24,168 bases of DNA from Actinomycetes bacterium (GTDB lineage: Bacteria > Actinomycetota > Coriobacteriia > Coriobacteriales > Eggerthellaceae), in contig JAEWQO010000010.1 of assembly GCA_023460315.1 (NCBI GenBank), forward strand, positions 1-24,168, written 5' to 3'. A model generated the notes under the pieces. It did not search any database. It saw nothing but the letters and a program-made list of their open reading frames with translations, and had not been told where the DNA came from. Positions within the stretch are counted from its first letter, which is position 1. Every line of letters begins with the position of its first letter. Positions 1 to 7,902 of the stretch are shown piece after piece. The translations under genes and the position numbers were made by a program.

Positions 1-495
1 CAAGCGACTATGGGGTACACGTTTTGGCCACCTTTGAAGTCGGCCGTCAGCAACTCCAAAGGTTCTTTTAGTATATCTGAACAGGGAAAATGATTCTATT
101 TAGGGTACACGTTTTGGCCTATACCCCCGGATGTCTTCCCTCCCGAAATGCACCTATCGTGTGCCTACAGCCCCACAGTCACGCCATCTTCACCTTTGCC
201 CTCGGCGCGCCGGCTGGCTTCTTCGCGGACAATCAACCAACGGGATGCGCCGCCCGCCCGTCACGTTCCGGCATTCATGCCGACCTTCCATCGAGATTCC
301 GCCTCCCCCCGCGGAACGCAGGCGAATGGCCGTGGTCTGGAGGAACATCCCCCGTCGCGGCGACGCGTCTCGGCTCTTTTCGCCCGCCGACCCGATTCCC
401 CCCGTGCGCAGCGTGTTTGTTGCCGTTACAGTAACAGTGCTATCGGCATGTCCATCCACCGAACGTCCTGTCGGGAACCGTGCGAAAGGAATGCT
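1..495. other. Gene-free left edge
   Basis: I see no credible coding region here. The open frames that run through it are arginine/proline-rich and look like translated GC-rich non-coding DNA; the frame of the downstream gene stays open upstream of its likely start but has no ribosome binding site there. Contents are the two 17-bp direct repeats described separately and a short perfect inverted repeat GTTAC-A-GTAAC at 425-435, about 60 bases ahead of the next gene, which could be an operator. Confidence 0.6.
13..119 (+). repeat. Pair of 17-bp direct repeats, possible IS end
   Basis: The 17-mer GGGTACACGTTTTGGCC occurs twice without mismatch, at 13-29 and 103-119, so the copies start exactly 90 bases apart. 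Multiple directly repeated sites spaced like this are known at the ends of IS21-family insertion sequences, and an element lying left of the window could end just after the second copy. A pair of operator sites is the alternative. No transposase gene is visible, so the origin is undecided. Confidence 0.45.
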
Positions 496-1776
496 TTGAA
501 CGAGTGCGAGCCGACATTGAATGAGGCCATCCACAACCAGAACTTTCGCATCTTGTTACGCGACTTCCTGCATACCGCCATGACATGGGATGCTTTTTTG
601 GAGCACCCCCTCCCCCTCAACATGAGTCCGCTTGCCACCTGGACGACACTTGGCTCAATCGGGCAATGCATGGGCGTGCACCTGTTTCCGACAGTTAAAT
701 CAGAAATGCTCTGGTACCGTCGTACCAATGAGCTGGAAACCATCGTCGACGACATCGAGAGAAACGCCTCAGAAAGCTCTCCTCTCTCCAAGGCATTGAA
801 GGAGCACACGGATCAAGACTTCATCACGAACCTGCGTCTGACAGAAGCCTGCGCCGCCTCGCAACTCGCCGATCTCGCTTATGATCGGAATGAGCTTGAC
901 ACCCATCTGAGAACAAACACCGAGCCCAAACAGCCTGCTGGAAAACTCATTGCAAACATGGTGAAGATCGATGCCAACCTTTGGGACTACATCGACCAAC
1001 CGCTTTCAAACGCCCTGCTTCAGGAGATGAAAGGTCATCTTCTCAGGAATCTTGATAGCGATGATCAAGCGCATCTGCCTGGCGACGGCGAAAACAGACT
1101 TCGTGACGAGCAGGAAGGGGAATCCATCAGTCGCCAGCTCGACCTCGTCATCTCCTACGCCACCAACGACGACGAGGAGGATTTCGTCATTCTCCGCGGC
1201 AATCTTCTTGCCGATGCCATAAGAAACTATCAACCGTTCGGCATGGCGAGCACCCAGATCGCCTCCCTCGCATCACGCCTGTTCTATCTTCAGCATGGCC
1301 TTCCCGGCCTGAGCCTTCTGCCTATCTCGGCCGCAAAGCTCCAATGGCTGAATGGCGAGATGCCTTCGAACTGCATGTTGTGTTCCCCTGACGAATATGA
1401 ATCGACCCGACGTCGCAGCCCCAATGACTTGACGGTCCATCAAATGCTCTCGGCTCAATGCATCAACCGTGCGCTGGACGATCTCACGTCGACCGTCGAT
1501 CCCTCAAACGTCGACGATCAGGCTGCCCACGAGTTGCTCGACCGCGACCCCCAGCTCAATCATCGACAGCGCTCCATCTTGACCCGCGCCCTCAGGCTGC
1601 CCCACGCCGAATTTCGCATCCGTTACCACCAGAAAAAGCACAACATTTCCTACGCAACGGCGCGAAGGGATCTCGTCGAACTCAAGACGGCTGGTTATCT
1701 GCGCATCGAACAACGGGGCAAAACTTTCGTCTTCCTGGCAGGCGAACGGACCAACGAGCTTTTCCAGAACCTCTGA
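496..1776 (+). CDS. Degenerate Fic-fold protein with C-terminal winged helix
   Basis: Probable regulatory protein of 426 residues. The order of segments matches Fic AMP-transferases: a helix around residues 116-127 (TEACAASQLADL) resembling the region that carries the S/TxxxE(G/N) inhibitory motif, a following stretch resembling the Fic N-terminal helices, then a segment aligning with the catalytic loop, and a winged-helix domain at about 354-415 (LNHRQRSILTRAL, then YATARRDLVEL). The catalytic HPFxDGNGR motif is replaced by YQPFGMASTQ (Q246-P-F-G-M-A-S-T-Q254), so the catalytic His and the DGNGR loop are gone, and the inhibitory motif reads SQLADL. I infer a catalytically dead Fic scaffold serving as a DNA-binding sensor. 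I place the start at a TTG (496) because GAAAGGA lies five bases before it; an in-frame ATG at 448 has no binding site. It precedes the oxidoreductase operon on the same strand, a natural target. The Fic relationship comes from motif-order comparison by eye. Confidence 0.6.
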   Translation: MNECEPTLNEAIHNQNFRILLRDFLHTAMTWDAFLEHPLPLNMSPLATWTTLGSIGQCMGVHLFPTVKSEMLWYRRTNELETIVDDIERNASESSPLSKALKEHTDQDFITNLRLTEACAASQLADLAYDRNELDTHLRTNTEPKQPAGKLIANMVKIDANLWDYIDQPLSNALLQEMKGHLLRNLDSDDQAHLPGDGENRLRDEQEGESISRQLDLVISYATNDDEEDFVILRGNLLADAIRNYQPFGMASTQIASLASRLFYLQHGLPGLSLLPISAAKLQWLNGEMPSNCMLCSPDEYESTRRRSPNDLTVHQMLSAQCINRALDDLTSTVDPSNVDDQAAHELLDRDPQLNHRQRSILTRALRLPHAEFRIRYHQKKHNISYATARRDLVELKTAGYLRIEQRGKTFVFLAGERTNELFQNL

Positions 1777-2191
1777 ATTTACCCGAGATGCCGGGGGCCT
1801 TGTGCCTCGCGGCTCCTTCCCTCTTCTTCACGCACCTCTTCATCGGCACCCTATCACCTGCGAATGGAGAGACGCCGTGCCCCAAAAAATCTTTTCACCG
1901 AACGTTTTCAACCGATAGCCGGACCGGAAACCGGCACCTTTCGATCGAAAGCGGCCTTCCAGCCTTTGCTTATGTTGCATGGAGGCCCGTTTCATGACCA
2001 CATGACAACACGTTGCAAGGTTTCGCTACCAAAAATTCACGCATTGTTCACACTTTCATCTTCATTTTGAACACATGCGCACCATGGAGAGCCCAACTAC
2101 CTGTTCGCATCTTGCCGTTTTCACCATATTGGGTCCCCGGTCAAAACGTTCCATACTACTCGTGCATTTTCTTTCGACGAGAGGGGCGAGA
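1777..2191. other. Intergenic region ahead of the oxidoreductase operon
   Basis: About 415 bases without a credible gene. It holds a small hairpin (GCCGG...CCGGC, 1919-1936) that could end the upstream transcript, although no T-run follows it. It also holds several CATGAC/CATGA-type repeats near 1995-2015 and the candidate promoter listed separately. As the only long spacer before the operon it is the likely site of its regulation. Confidence 0.5.
2129..2157 (+). promoter_or_regulatory. Candidate promoter of the oxidoreductase operon
   Basis: TTGGGT (2129-2134) and CATACT (2152-2157) are separated by 17 bases and would start a transcript about 28 bases before the cytochrome b start codon. 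Both hexamers deviate from the sigma-70 consensus (three and four matches of six), which would suit a regulated promoter. This is a weak call. Confidence 0.3.
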
Positions 2192-3028
2192 ATGCAAGAG
2201 ACGCTTTGGTTTGACCAATTCACCTGGCTTATCTTTCTGATGCCGTTTCTGGGCCTTTTGGCTGCAGGCTTGAGCAAGCGTCAGAATCCGGTAATCCGAG
2301 GGCAACGGGTGCTCAGGCACGACGCGCCGGCGCGCGTGTCCCATTGGTCGCATGCTTTAGGCACGATGATGCTGCTCGTTTCAGGAATTGTGTTGGGCAC
2401 GAGATTCACTCCTTCGTTCGTGACGGGCGATAACTCCGCAACCTGGTTTAACGTGCATTTTGTGTTTGCACTGCTCTTTCTCTTCGGAACGTTCTATTGG
2501 CTGGGAAACACCGTCATTTCACGTTGGCGTCTGCGCGAGCATCTTCCGACAAAGCATGTCGTGGGTTACACGCTTCAGCATTATGGTGCTCTTTTGGGTA
2601 TCAAATCGTGCCACATTCCTCCTGAGGAGAAATACTTTGAAAGCGAGCGAGCGGCATTCATACTCGCCGCTGCAGCGGCAGGGTTGCTGGTCGTGAGCGG
2701 CATCGTCAAAGTGCTCGCCCATATCCTGAATATATCCGATCCGATAATGAACGCAGTTACCTGGGTGCACGATATAGCGGCCGCAGCCATGGTGCTTTTC
2801 TTCGTGGCGCATGTGTTCTTTGCAGCCATCGCGCCGTTTTCATGGAAGACCTTTCCCTCGATGATCAATGGTTACGTATCCCTCGAACAAGCAAAGCACG
2901 AACACGGCGGCTGGGTTGAGGAACTTGAACGCGAAGCCTGTGTCGCACCCGAGCCTGAAGGCAAGGACGCGCCGGCGAACGCCTCATATGCGACGCAGGG
3001 ACGAAAGGAAGGTATTGAGCATGTCTGA
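2192..3028 (+). CDS. Cytochrome b subunit (FdnI/YdhU type) of a respiratory oxidoreductase
   Basis: Integral membrane diheme cytochrome b of 278 residues that should take electrons from the Fe-S subunit and deliver them to the quinone pool. Hydrophobic segments lie at about 10-27, 55-70, 88-106, 153-178 and 192-216. Likely heme ligands are H51 or H54 (RVSHWSHALG), H89 (NVHFVF), H193 (WVHDIAA) and H207 (FVAHVFF), the spacing expected for formate-dehydrogenase gamma/cytochrome b561-type subunits. The tail is hydrophilic and charged. I choose the ATG at 2192, preceded by GAGAGGGG, over an upstream in-frame ATG at 2075 whose extension is not membrane-protein-like. The stop overlaps the start of the Fe-S gene by eight bases (ATGTCTGA), so the two are translationally coupled. 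The family is clear; the enzyme it serves is inferred from the operon. Confidence 0.85.
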   Translation: MQETLWFDQFTWLIFLMPFLGLLAAGLSKRQNPVIRGQRVLRHDAPARVSHWSHALGTMMLLVSGIVLGTRFTPSFVTGDNSATWFNVHFVFALLFLFGTFYWLGNTVISRWRLREHLPTKHVVGYTLQHYGALLGIKSCHIPPEEKYFESERAAFILAAAAAGLLVVSGIVKVLAHILNISDPIMNAVTWVHDIAAAAMVLFFVAHVFFAAIAPFSWKTFPSMINGYVSLEQAKHEHGGWVEELEREACVAPEPEGKDAPANASYATQGRKEGIEHV

Positions 3029-3809
3029 TAAAAGCAAAGATACGATGCAAGAAAAAGCGGCCGCAAAAACGGTGACTCGGCGCGATTTCATCGCGGCGCT
3101 CGGCGGCGCAGGCATCGGAGCCGTGCTTGCCGGAGCTGGAGCGGCGGCGTTTCTCGTGCACGACGACGTGTACGCCATTGAGGCATCTGAGGGATATCTG
3201 CTTGTCGACAGCAAGAAATGCGCAAGCTGCGAGACCTGCATGCTCTCTTGTTCGCTGGCCCATAGCGGGCGCTCAAACGTAAACCTGTCACGCCTGCAGC
3301 TAGCAAAAGACCCCCTGGGATGCTTCCCTTACGATGCCGTGCAGAACCAATGCCGGCAGTGCCCCTATCCCTCCTGCGTGAATGCCTGTCCCACGGGAGC
3401 GATGCATGTGGATCCCGAGACGGCCGTGCGCACAGTGGATGAGGGCAAATGCATCGGTTGCGAACGCTGCGTCGAAGCCTGTCCCTTCACGCCGTCACGC
3501 GTGCAATGGAACTTCGAGGACAAGCATGCTCAGAAATGTGACCTCTGCCTCAATACGCCCTACTGGAACGAGGAGGGCGGTCCGAACGGCAAGCAGGTTT
3601 GCGTGGAGGTATGCCCCATGAAAGCCATCACATTCACGCGCAGCATCCCCCGGCAAAACGACGAAGGCTATGACGTGAACCTGAGAAATGAGCACTGGGC
3701 CATAAGCGGGTTCCCTATCGACGACGAAGGACGCGTGCTCCCCAAGGTTTCCGTCCCCGCCTCTCTGACGGGAACACAAGCCGCGTCTGCGACCGCAGCC
3801 GAGGAATAG
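3021..3809 (+). CDS. Tat-targeted Fe-S subunit with four 4Fe-4S clusters
   Basis: Electron-transfer subunit of 262 residues linking a catalytic subunit to the membrane cytochrome. The N-terminus has a twin-arginine motif, T19-R-R-D-F-I, followed by an alanine/glycine-rich hydrophobic stretch to about residue 45, so export by the Tat system, perhaps with the helix kept as an anchor, is expected. Sixteen cysteines form the four-cluster pattern of the FdnH/DmsB/YdhY family: C67-C70-C73-C77, C111-C114-C119-C123, C144-C147-C150-C154 and C173-C176...C194-C198. AAGGAAGG stands ahead of the ATG at 3021, inside the end of the cytochrome gene. The following AOR subunit has no export signal of its own, so either it is carried across with this protein or this protein's signal is not used as such; this is discussed in the findings. 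Confidence 0.88.
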   Translation: MSDKSKDTMQEKAAAKTVTRRDFIAALGGAGIGAVLAGAGAAAFLVHDDVYAIEASEGYLLVDSKKCASCETCMLSCSLAHSGRSNVNLSRLQLAKDPLGCFPYDAVQNQCRQCPYPSCVNACPTGAMHVDPETAVRTVDEGKCIGCERCVEACPFTPSRVQWNFEDKHAQKCDLCLNTPYWNEEGGPNGKQVCVEVCPMKAITFTRSIPRQNDEGYDVNLRNEHWAISGFPIDDEGRVLPKVSVPASLTGTQAASATAAEE

Positions 3810-3835
3810 ACCGAGCCCCTTAAGGAGGACACTTC

Positions 3836-5902
3836 ATGCAACAAGCACAGGGAGGATACGTTGGATCGATCCTCATACTCGATATGACCACCCAGACATC
3901 CGACATCATCAGTTCTGAGAAGTATCAGCAATGGGGCGGCGGATGCGGCATGGGCTCAGCGCTTTTCTGGGACTACTGCGAAGACAAGACCGTGACGGCA
4001 TTTGATCCCAAGAATGTGGTGACCATCTGCACCTCGCCATTCGCAGGAACACCCGTTCCCTCGGCGTCGTCCCGCATCGAGATACAGGGAATCGGAGCAT
4101 TTGCCGACCCTGAGTGGTTCACCCGGTCAAGCATGGGCGGCCGTGCGGGCAGCATGATCAAGGGTGCAGGATTTGACGGGGTGGTCATCACCGGCAAAGC
4201 CGATTCTCCCACGTGGGTCAGCGTAGTCAACGGAACGGCGACGTTCCATGACGCGTCGGACCTTTGGGGCCTCGACACCGCTGAGACGCAAAACACCATC
4301 TGGGACATCGTAAGGGAGAATACGCCCGATGGAGAATGGTACGAAGTCGACCGGTCTCGCGACGGCGGACGCACGACCCAGAAACCCGCAGTCATGTGCA
4401 TCGGTCCTACCGGAGAGAATCTCGGACGCGTGGCCACCATCACCCACGACGCGAGCCATTCGGCAGGGCAGAGCGGGCTCGGCGCCGTATGGGGCGCAAA
4501 GAACCTCAAAGCCATCAGCTTTCTCGGAACCGGCAGTGTCCCCGTTGCCGATCCGGCAGCATTGCTGGATATGCGCATAGAGTATCAGAAGCGTTTCGGC
4601 TACAACGTGGACGATCCCGCGTTTGAGACCCATCTCCCCGATGTGCCGGTCTATGGCCTCTTGACACATCAACCCGGATACAGCGGCATTTACTGGAACA
4701 CGCGAGACATGCTTGCGCGCCCCTATGGCTGCCAAGGCTGCATCCGCAACTGCCGGCATAATTTCAACGACAGCATCGGCAATGGCATCATGTGCGCGGC
4801 ATCGTTGTTCTACATGGAGGCAGACAACAAAAAGGATGCCGTACGAGCAGCTGACCTCCAGAACAAACTCGGCATGAACGGCTTCGAAACCAGCCTGCTG
4901 CCCTATTGTCGCAACCTCTACAAGATGGGAGTGATGGGACCCGGCAAACAAATCGAGTCAAACCTGCCTTTCGACCAATATGGATCATGGGAGTTTGCCG
5001 AAGCATTTATCAACGCTATCGCCTATCGGCAAGACATCGGCGCCGATCTTGCCGAGGGATCGGTGCGAGCCTGCAAGAAATGGGGCCGTTGGGAAGAAGA
5101 CAGCAAGAACGGATTGTTCATGTATCCCCAGTGGAACTATTTTTACCACTACGACCCACGTCTCGAGGTGGAATGGAGCTATGGATCCATCTTCGGCGAA
5201 CGCGACATCAACGAGCACGGCTTCAACAACCACGTCCACTGGATGCCCACGATCTGTGCCATGGTTGGCGAAGACCCCCTTCTTTCTGCCGAAGATCTGG
5301 TCAATCAACTGAGCGCATCAACGGGCCTCGATCCCTTGGGCTTCAACTACAGCGCAGAAGGAATCTATAGCGACGAGAAGCTCGAAGCGGTCTCGTGGCA
5401 CCGTCATTACGGACGGTTCTGGACGCAGTCAATGGGTATGTGCGACTGGGTCTGGCCGGGTCTTCTGGAGCTTGCGGATCCAAGCGGCGACACGAGCGGC
5501 GCGACGCCTGAATATGAGCCCCGCCTCTACAAGGCGGTAACCGGCGACGACATCACCTTTGAGGAGAGCCTTGAGCGCGGCAAAAAGATATTCACCCTCG
5601 ATCGCGCCATCTGGTATCTGCAGGGACGCACCCGTGAACAGGAGGAATTTGCCGAATTTGTATACTCGCTGCCCACCAGTTCCCCCTACTTCCTTCCCAT
5701 ATACGAGAATGGCTCCTGGCAATACAGCACGTGCCTGGGACGCGTTCTCGACCGCGACCGGTTTGAAGATGTCAAGACACGTTTCTACCAACTGGAGGGA
5801 TGGGACCCCGAAACGGGTTGCCCGACGCGGGAAACCCTGGAGGCAGATGACCTGGGTTACGTCGCCGACGCCCTGGTTGCCATGGGCGCCTTGAAGGAGT
5901 GA
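3836..5902 (+). CDS. Aldehyde:ferredoxin oxidoreductase family catalytic subunit (YdhV-like)
   Basis: Tungsten- or molybdenum-pterin oxidoreductase of 688 residues, slightly longer than classical archaeal AOR (about 605). Family landmarks: N-terminal YVGSILILDMTT, the pterin-domain stretch with SSMGGRAGSMIKGAGFDGVVITG (read around 98-120), and the single 4Fe-4S cluster ligands C299-x2-C302-x3-C306 with the distant fourth cysteine C536 (SMGMCDWVW). In this family two pterins bind one W or Mo atom and oxidise aldehydes or reduce acids. With a cytochrome b and a four-cluster subunit the set resembles the E. coli ydhYVWXUT operon and should be membrane-associated. AGGAGG sits nine bases before the ATG. 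No Sec or Tat signal is visible. The natural substrate cannot be read from sequence; other AOR relatives include the benzoyl-CoA reductase subunit BamB. Confidence 0.87.
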   Translation: MQQAQGGYVGSILILDMTTQTSDIISSEKYQQWGGGCGMGSALFWDYCEDKTVTAFDPKNVVTICTSPFAGTPVPSASSRIEIQGIGAFADPEWFTRSSMGGRAGSMIKGAGFDGVVITGKADSPTWVSVVNGTATFHDASDLWGLDTAETQNTIWDIVRENTPDGEWYEVDRSRDGGRTTQKPAVMCIGPTGENLGRVATITHDASHSAGQSGLGAVWGAKNLKAISFLGTGSVPVADPAALLDMRIEYQKRFGYNVDDPAFETHLPDVPVYGLLTHQPGYSGIYWNTRDMLARPYGCQGCIRNCRHNFNDSIGNGIMCAASLFYMEADNKKDAVRAADLQNKLGMNGFETSLLPYCRNLYKMGVMGPGKQIESNLPFDQYGSWEFAEAFINAIAYRQDIGADLAEGSVRACKKWGRWEEDSKNGLFMYPQWNYFYHYDPRLEVEWSYGSIFGERDINEHGFNNHVHWMPTICAMVGEDPLLSAEDLVNQLSASTGLDPLGFNYSAEGIYSDEKLEAVSWHRHYGRFWTQSMGMCDWVWPGLLELADPSGDTSGATPEYEPRLYKAVTGDDITFEESLERGKKIFTLDRAIWYLQGRTREQEEFAEFVYSLPTSSPYFLPIYENGSWQYSTCLGRVLDRDRFEDVKTRFYQLEGWDPETGCPTRETLEADDLGYVADALVAMGALKE

Positions 5903-5907
5903 GGAAA

Positions 5908-6354
5908 ATGTCCGACGAAAAAATCACCGCTGCAGCCGAGAATGAGCCCGAACTCTATCCATTTCCCTGCCCAAGCGTCGAGGAGGCCCGGCATATTCTC
6001 CGAGAGCTCAACTGGGGCGAGCAGTTTGTCGGCGTTGAAATGAATCCCGCTGGCGGAAATCGCGATGCCTATATCTATAGCTTGAGCGAAGCAGGGAAAT
6101 TCCTGCGTCACGGAAATGCAGGCTTGAGCTACTCGGCAGCCCAAGGCGGTTCCATTAGCTGGCTCGACACTGACAAGTTTGTGAACTGGATCAGAAACGA
6201 TGTCGAGGATTCGCCGCTTGCCGATGCGATCGCGACAAAAGCCGGTGACGAATCCCCCTACTACGGTCAAGTTCAAACGTTCAGCCAGCTCATCAACGCG
6301 CGGCTTGCCCAGCTGTCGGCTCTTCTCGAGGCAGACAGCGCAACGGTTCACTGA
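5908..6354 (+). CDS. Small protein of the AOR operon, unknown function
   Basis: Soluble, acidic protein of 148 residues that I do not recognise. It begins SDEKITAAAENEPELYPF and has a mixed alpha/beta appearance, with a segment around residues 25-60 (SVEEARHILRELNWGEQF) and a helical C-terminus (QLINARLAQLSALLEAD). There is one cysteine (C21) and no signal or membrane segment. I choose the ATG at 5908, eight bases after AAGGAG; a GTG at 5899 overlaps the AOR stop but has no room for a binding site. It starts only five bases after the AOR stop, so it is co-translated. Position suggests an accessory factor, chaperone or structural subunit of the oxidoreductase, perhaps playing the role of E. 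coli YdhW, with which I have not established similarity. Confidence 0.8.
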   Translation: MSDEKITAAAENEPELYPFPCPSVEEARHILRELNWGEQFVGVEMNPAGGNRDAYIYSLSEAGKFLRHGNAGLSYSAAQGGSISWLDTDKFVNWIRNDVEDSPLADAIATKAGDESPYYGQVQTFSQLINARLAQLSALLEADSATVH

Positions 6355-6437
6355 AACCACCCGCGCCGCCGCAGGGGGATTTCGCTTATCCGTGGAGCGC
6401 GCCAGCGAATTCCCTCCTCCTCACTGCGGATCGGCTT

Positions 6438-6533
6438 GACCGATACGGTGCCGAGCGATACGTTTCCACCGATCCCCTGGCGCTGCCACGGGACAGGCGG
6501 CTCCCTCGTCCGCCCCTCGCTCGGCACTCGGTC
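6438..6533 (+). ncRNA. Candidate structured RNA in the leader of the cysteine desulfurase gene
   Basis: A 17-base arm at 6517-6533 pairs fully with 6438-6443 plus 6448-6458, leaving only a four-base bulge (6444-6447). The closed loop contains two further hairpins: one using CCC-GGC/GCC-GGG around 6475-6492, and GGCGG/CCGCC flanking a nine-base loop around 6497-6515. This gives a three-way-junction layout about 47 bases before the next start codon. It has no T-run, so it is not a simple terminator. I could not match it to the Moco, cobalamin, FMN or SAM riboswitch consensus. It may be a cis-regulatory leader, or fortuitous pairing in GC-rich DNA. Confidence 0.4.
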
Positions 6534-6580
6534 GAAAACCTTATACCCGGCAAGCATGTCTACAGAAAGCAGGCGGTCTC

Positions 6581-7837
6581 ATGGAATCCCTCTACCGTTC
6601 AGACTTCCCCGCGCTGCTCGCGACGACAGACACCAACAGACGCAGCGATTTCCCGATAGCCCGTCTTGACAACGCTGCCACGACGCAGAAACCCTCCGCC
6701 GTGATCGAAGCGTTGAACCAGTACAATCGACAGCTCAATGCCACGCCATATCGGGGGGTTTACCAGGCAAGCCGAACCTCGACCAAGCTCTACGAGGCAG
6801 CACGTTGCGTTGTGGCTGATTTCATCGGCGCGAGCGCCGGCGAGATAGTCTTTACCAGAAATACGACCGAATCGCTCAACCTCGTGGCATATAGTTACGC
6901 GCTTGAGCATCTTGGGCCGGGTGACGAAATAGCGCTTCCCTGGTCAGAGCATCACAGCAATCTGGTTCCCTGGCAATTTGCATGCCGCAAGACAGGTGCC
7001 AACCTCGTCTTTCTTGACCTCGACAGTCAGGGGAGACTCGCTGCGGGAGAAATCGAGCGGAAAATACGTCCCGCCACCAGAATTGTTGCAATCGCGCAAG
7101 TGTCCAACGTCCTGGGAACCGTCTTCCCCCTCACCGAGGTGACCGCACGGGCTCATGAGATGGGAGCCGTAGTCGTGCTTGACTGCGCACAGAGCATCGC
7201 CCACTTTCCAACGGATGTCAGGATCCTTGAGGTGGATTTCGCGGCATTTTCAGGACACAAGATGTACGCCCCAATGGGTATCGGCGTTCTCTATGGCCGA
7301 CGGGAGTTGCTGGACGACATGACACCATTCCTGTTTGGAGGAGAGATGATCGATGCCGTGTTTGACCGGCAAGCGACGTTTGAGACGGGGCCGAAACGAT
7401 TCGAGGCCGGCACGCCCAACGTCGCGGGAGCCATCGGTCTCGCTGCGGCGATCGATTACCTCCAGCGCATAGGGTTCGACGAAATTGAGCGCATCGAGCG
7501 AAACCTCGCCGTGCGTCTGCTTGACGGGATGCGATCCATCGATTCAGCGATCGTGTACGGCAACCCCCAACCTGCCAAAGATCGAAGCACGGTCGTCTCT
7601 TTCAATGTGAAGGAGACGCATCCACAAGATGTTGCCTTCATGCTCGACGAACAGGGCATAGAAATCCGATCGGGAACGCACTGTGCCCAACCCCTTCATC
7701 GCAGGCTGGGCATCGAGGCTTCGTGCCGCATCAGCCCGTGCTTCTACAACACTCCGGAGGAGATAGACCGTTTCCTTTCCGCAGTTGAGGGAGTGCGCCG
7801 AACCATCAGCAGACACATCATGTCAATATTTCCCTGA
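6581..7837 (+). CDS. SufS/CsdA-type cysteine desulfurase
   Basis: PLP enzyme of 418 residues, a normal length, that removes sulfur from cysteine as a persulfide. Seen: LDNAATTQKP near the N-terminus, TRNTTESLN (92-100), the EHHSN pair H124-H125 that contacts PLP, D201 and Q204 (DCAQS), the Schiff-base lysine K227 in FSGHKMYAP, and the persulfide cysteine C368 in RSGTHCAQP, the group II (SufS) version with a short loop. No SufU, SufE, SufBCD or IscU lies nearby, so it is not part of a cluster-assembly operon. It follows the AOR operon by 226 bases with the structured leader in between, so sulfuration of a tungsten/molybdenum pterin or Fe-S supply for that enzyme is possible. A purine-rich AGCAGGCGG precedes the ATG. 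Family certain; SufS versus CsdA versus dedicated role open. Confidence 0.88.
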   Translation: MESLYRSDFPALLATTDTNRRSDFPIARLDNAATTQKPSAVIEALNQYNRQLNATPYRGVYQASRTSTKLYEAARCVVADFIGASAGEIVFTRNTTESLNLVAYSYALEHLGPGDEIALPWSEHHSNLVPWQFACRKTGANLVFLDLDSQGRLAAGEIERKIRPATRIVAIAQVSNVLGTVFPLTEVTARAHEMGAVVVLDCAQSIAHFPTDVRILEVDFAAFSGHKMYAPMGIGVLYGRRELLDDMTPFLFGGEMIDAVFDRQATFETGPKRFEAGTPNVAGAIGLAAAIDYLQRIGFDEIERIERNLAVRLLDGMRSIDSAIVYGNPQPAKDRSTVVSFNVKETHPQDVAFMLDEQGIEIRSGTHCAQPLHRRLGIEASCRISPCFYNTPEEIDRFLSAVEGVRRTISRHIMSIFP

Positions 7838-7902
7838 AAACAGACTCCCCCTGACATCGTCCGCCGCGCTCCAACAACTTCCCCGCCCAGCATCTGACAG
7901 CA

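Noticed and set aside
148..495. N-terminal extension of the Fic-like gene to 148 or 448
   Set aside because: The added residues are low-complexity and neither start has a ribosome binding site; the TTG at 496 does.
3021..5902. Selenocysteine codons in the oxidoreductase operon
   Set aside because: No in-frame internal TGA interrupts any subunit; all expected cysteines are ordinary codons.
6438..6533. Moco, cobalamin, FMN or SAM riboswitch
   Set aside because: The conserved loop sequences of these classes are not found; only the secondary structure is suggestive.
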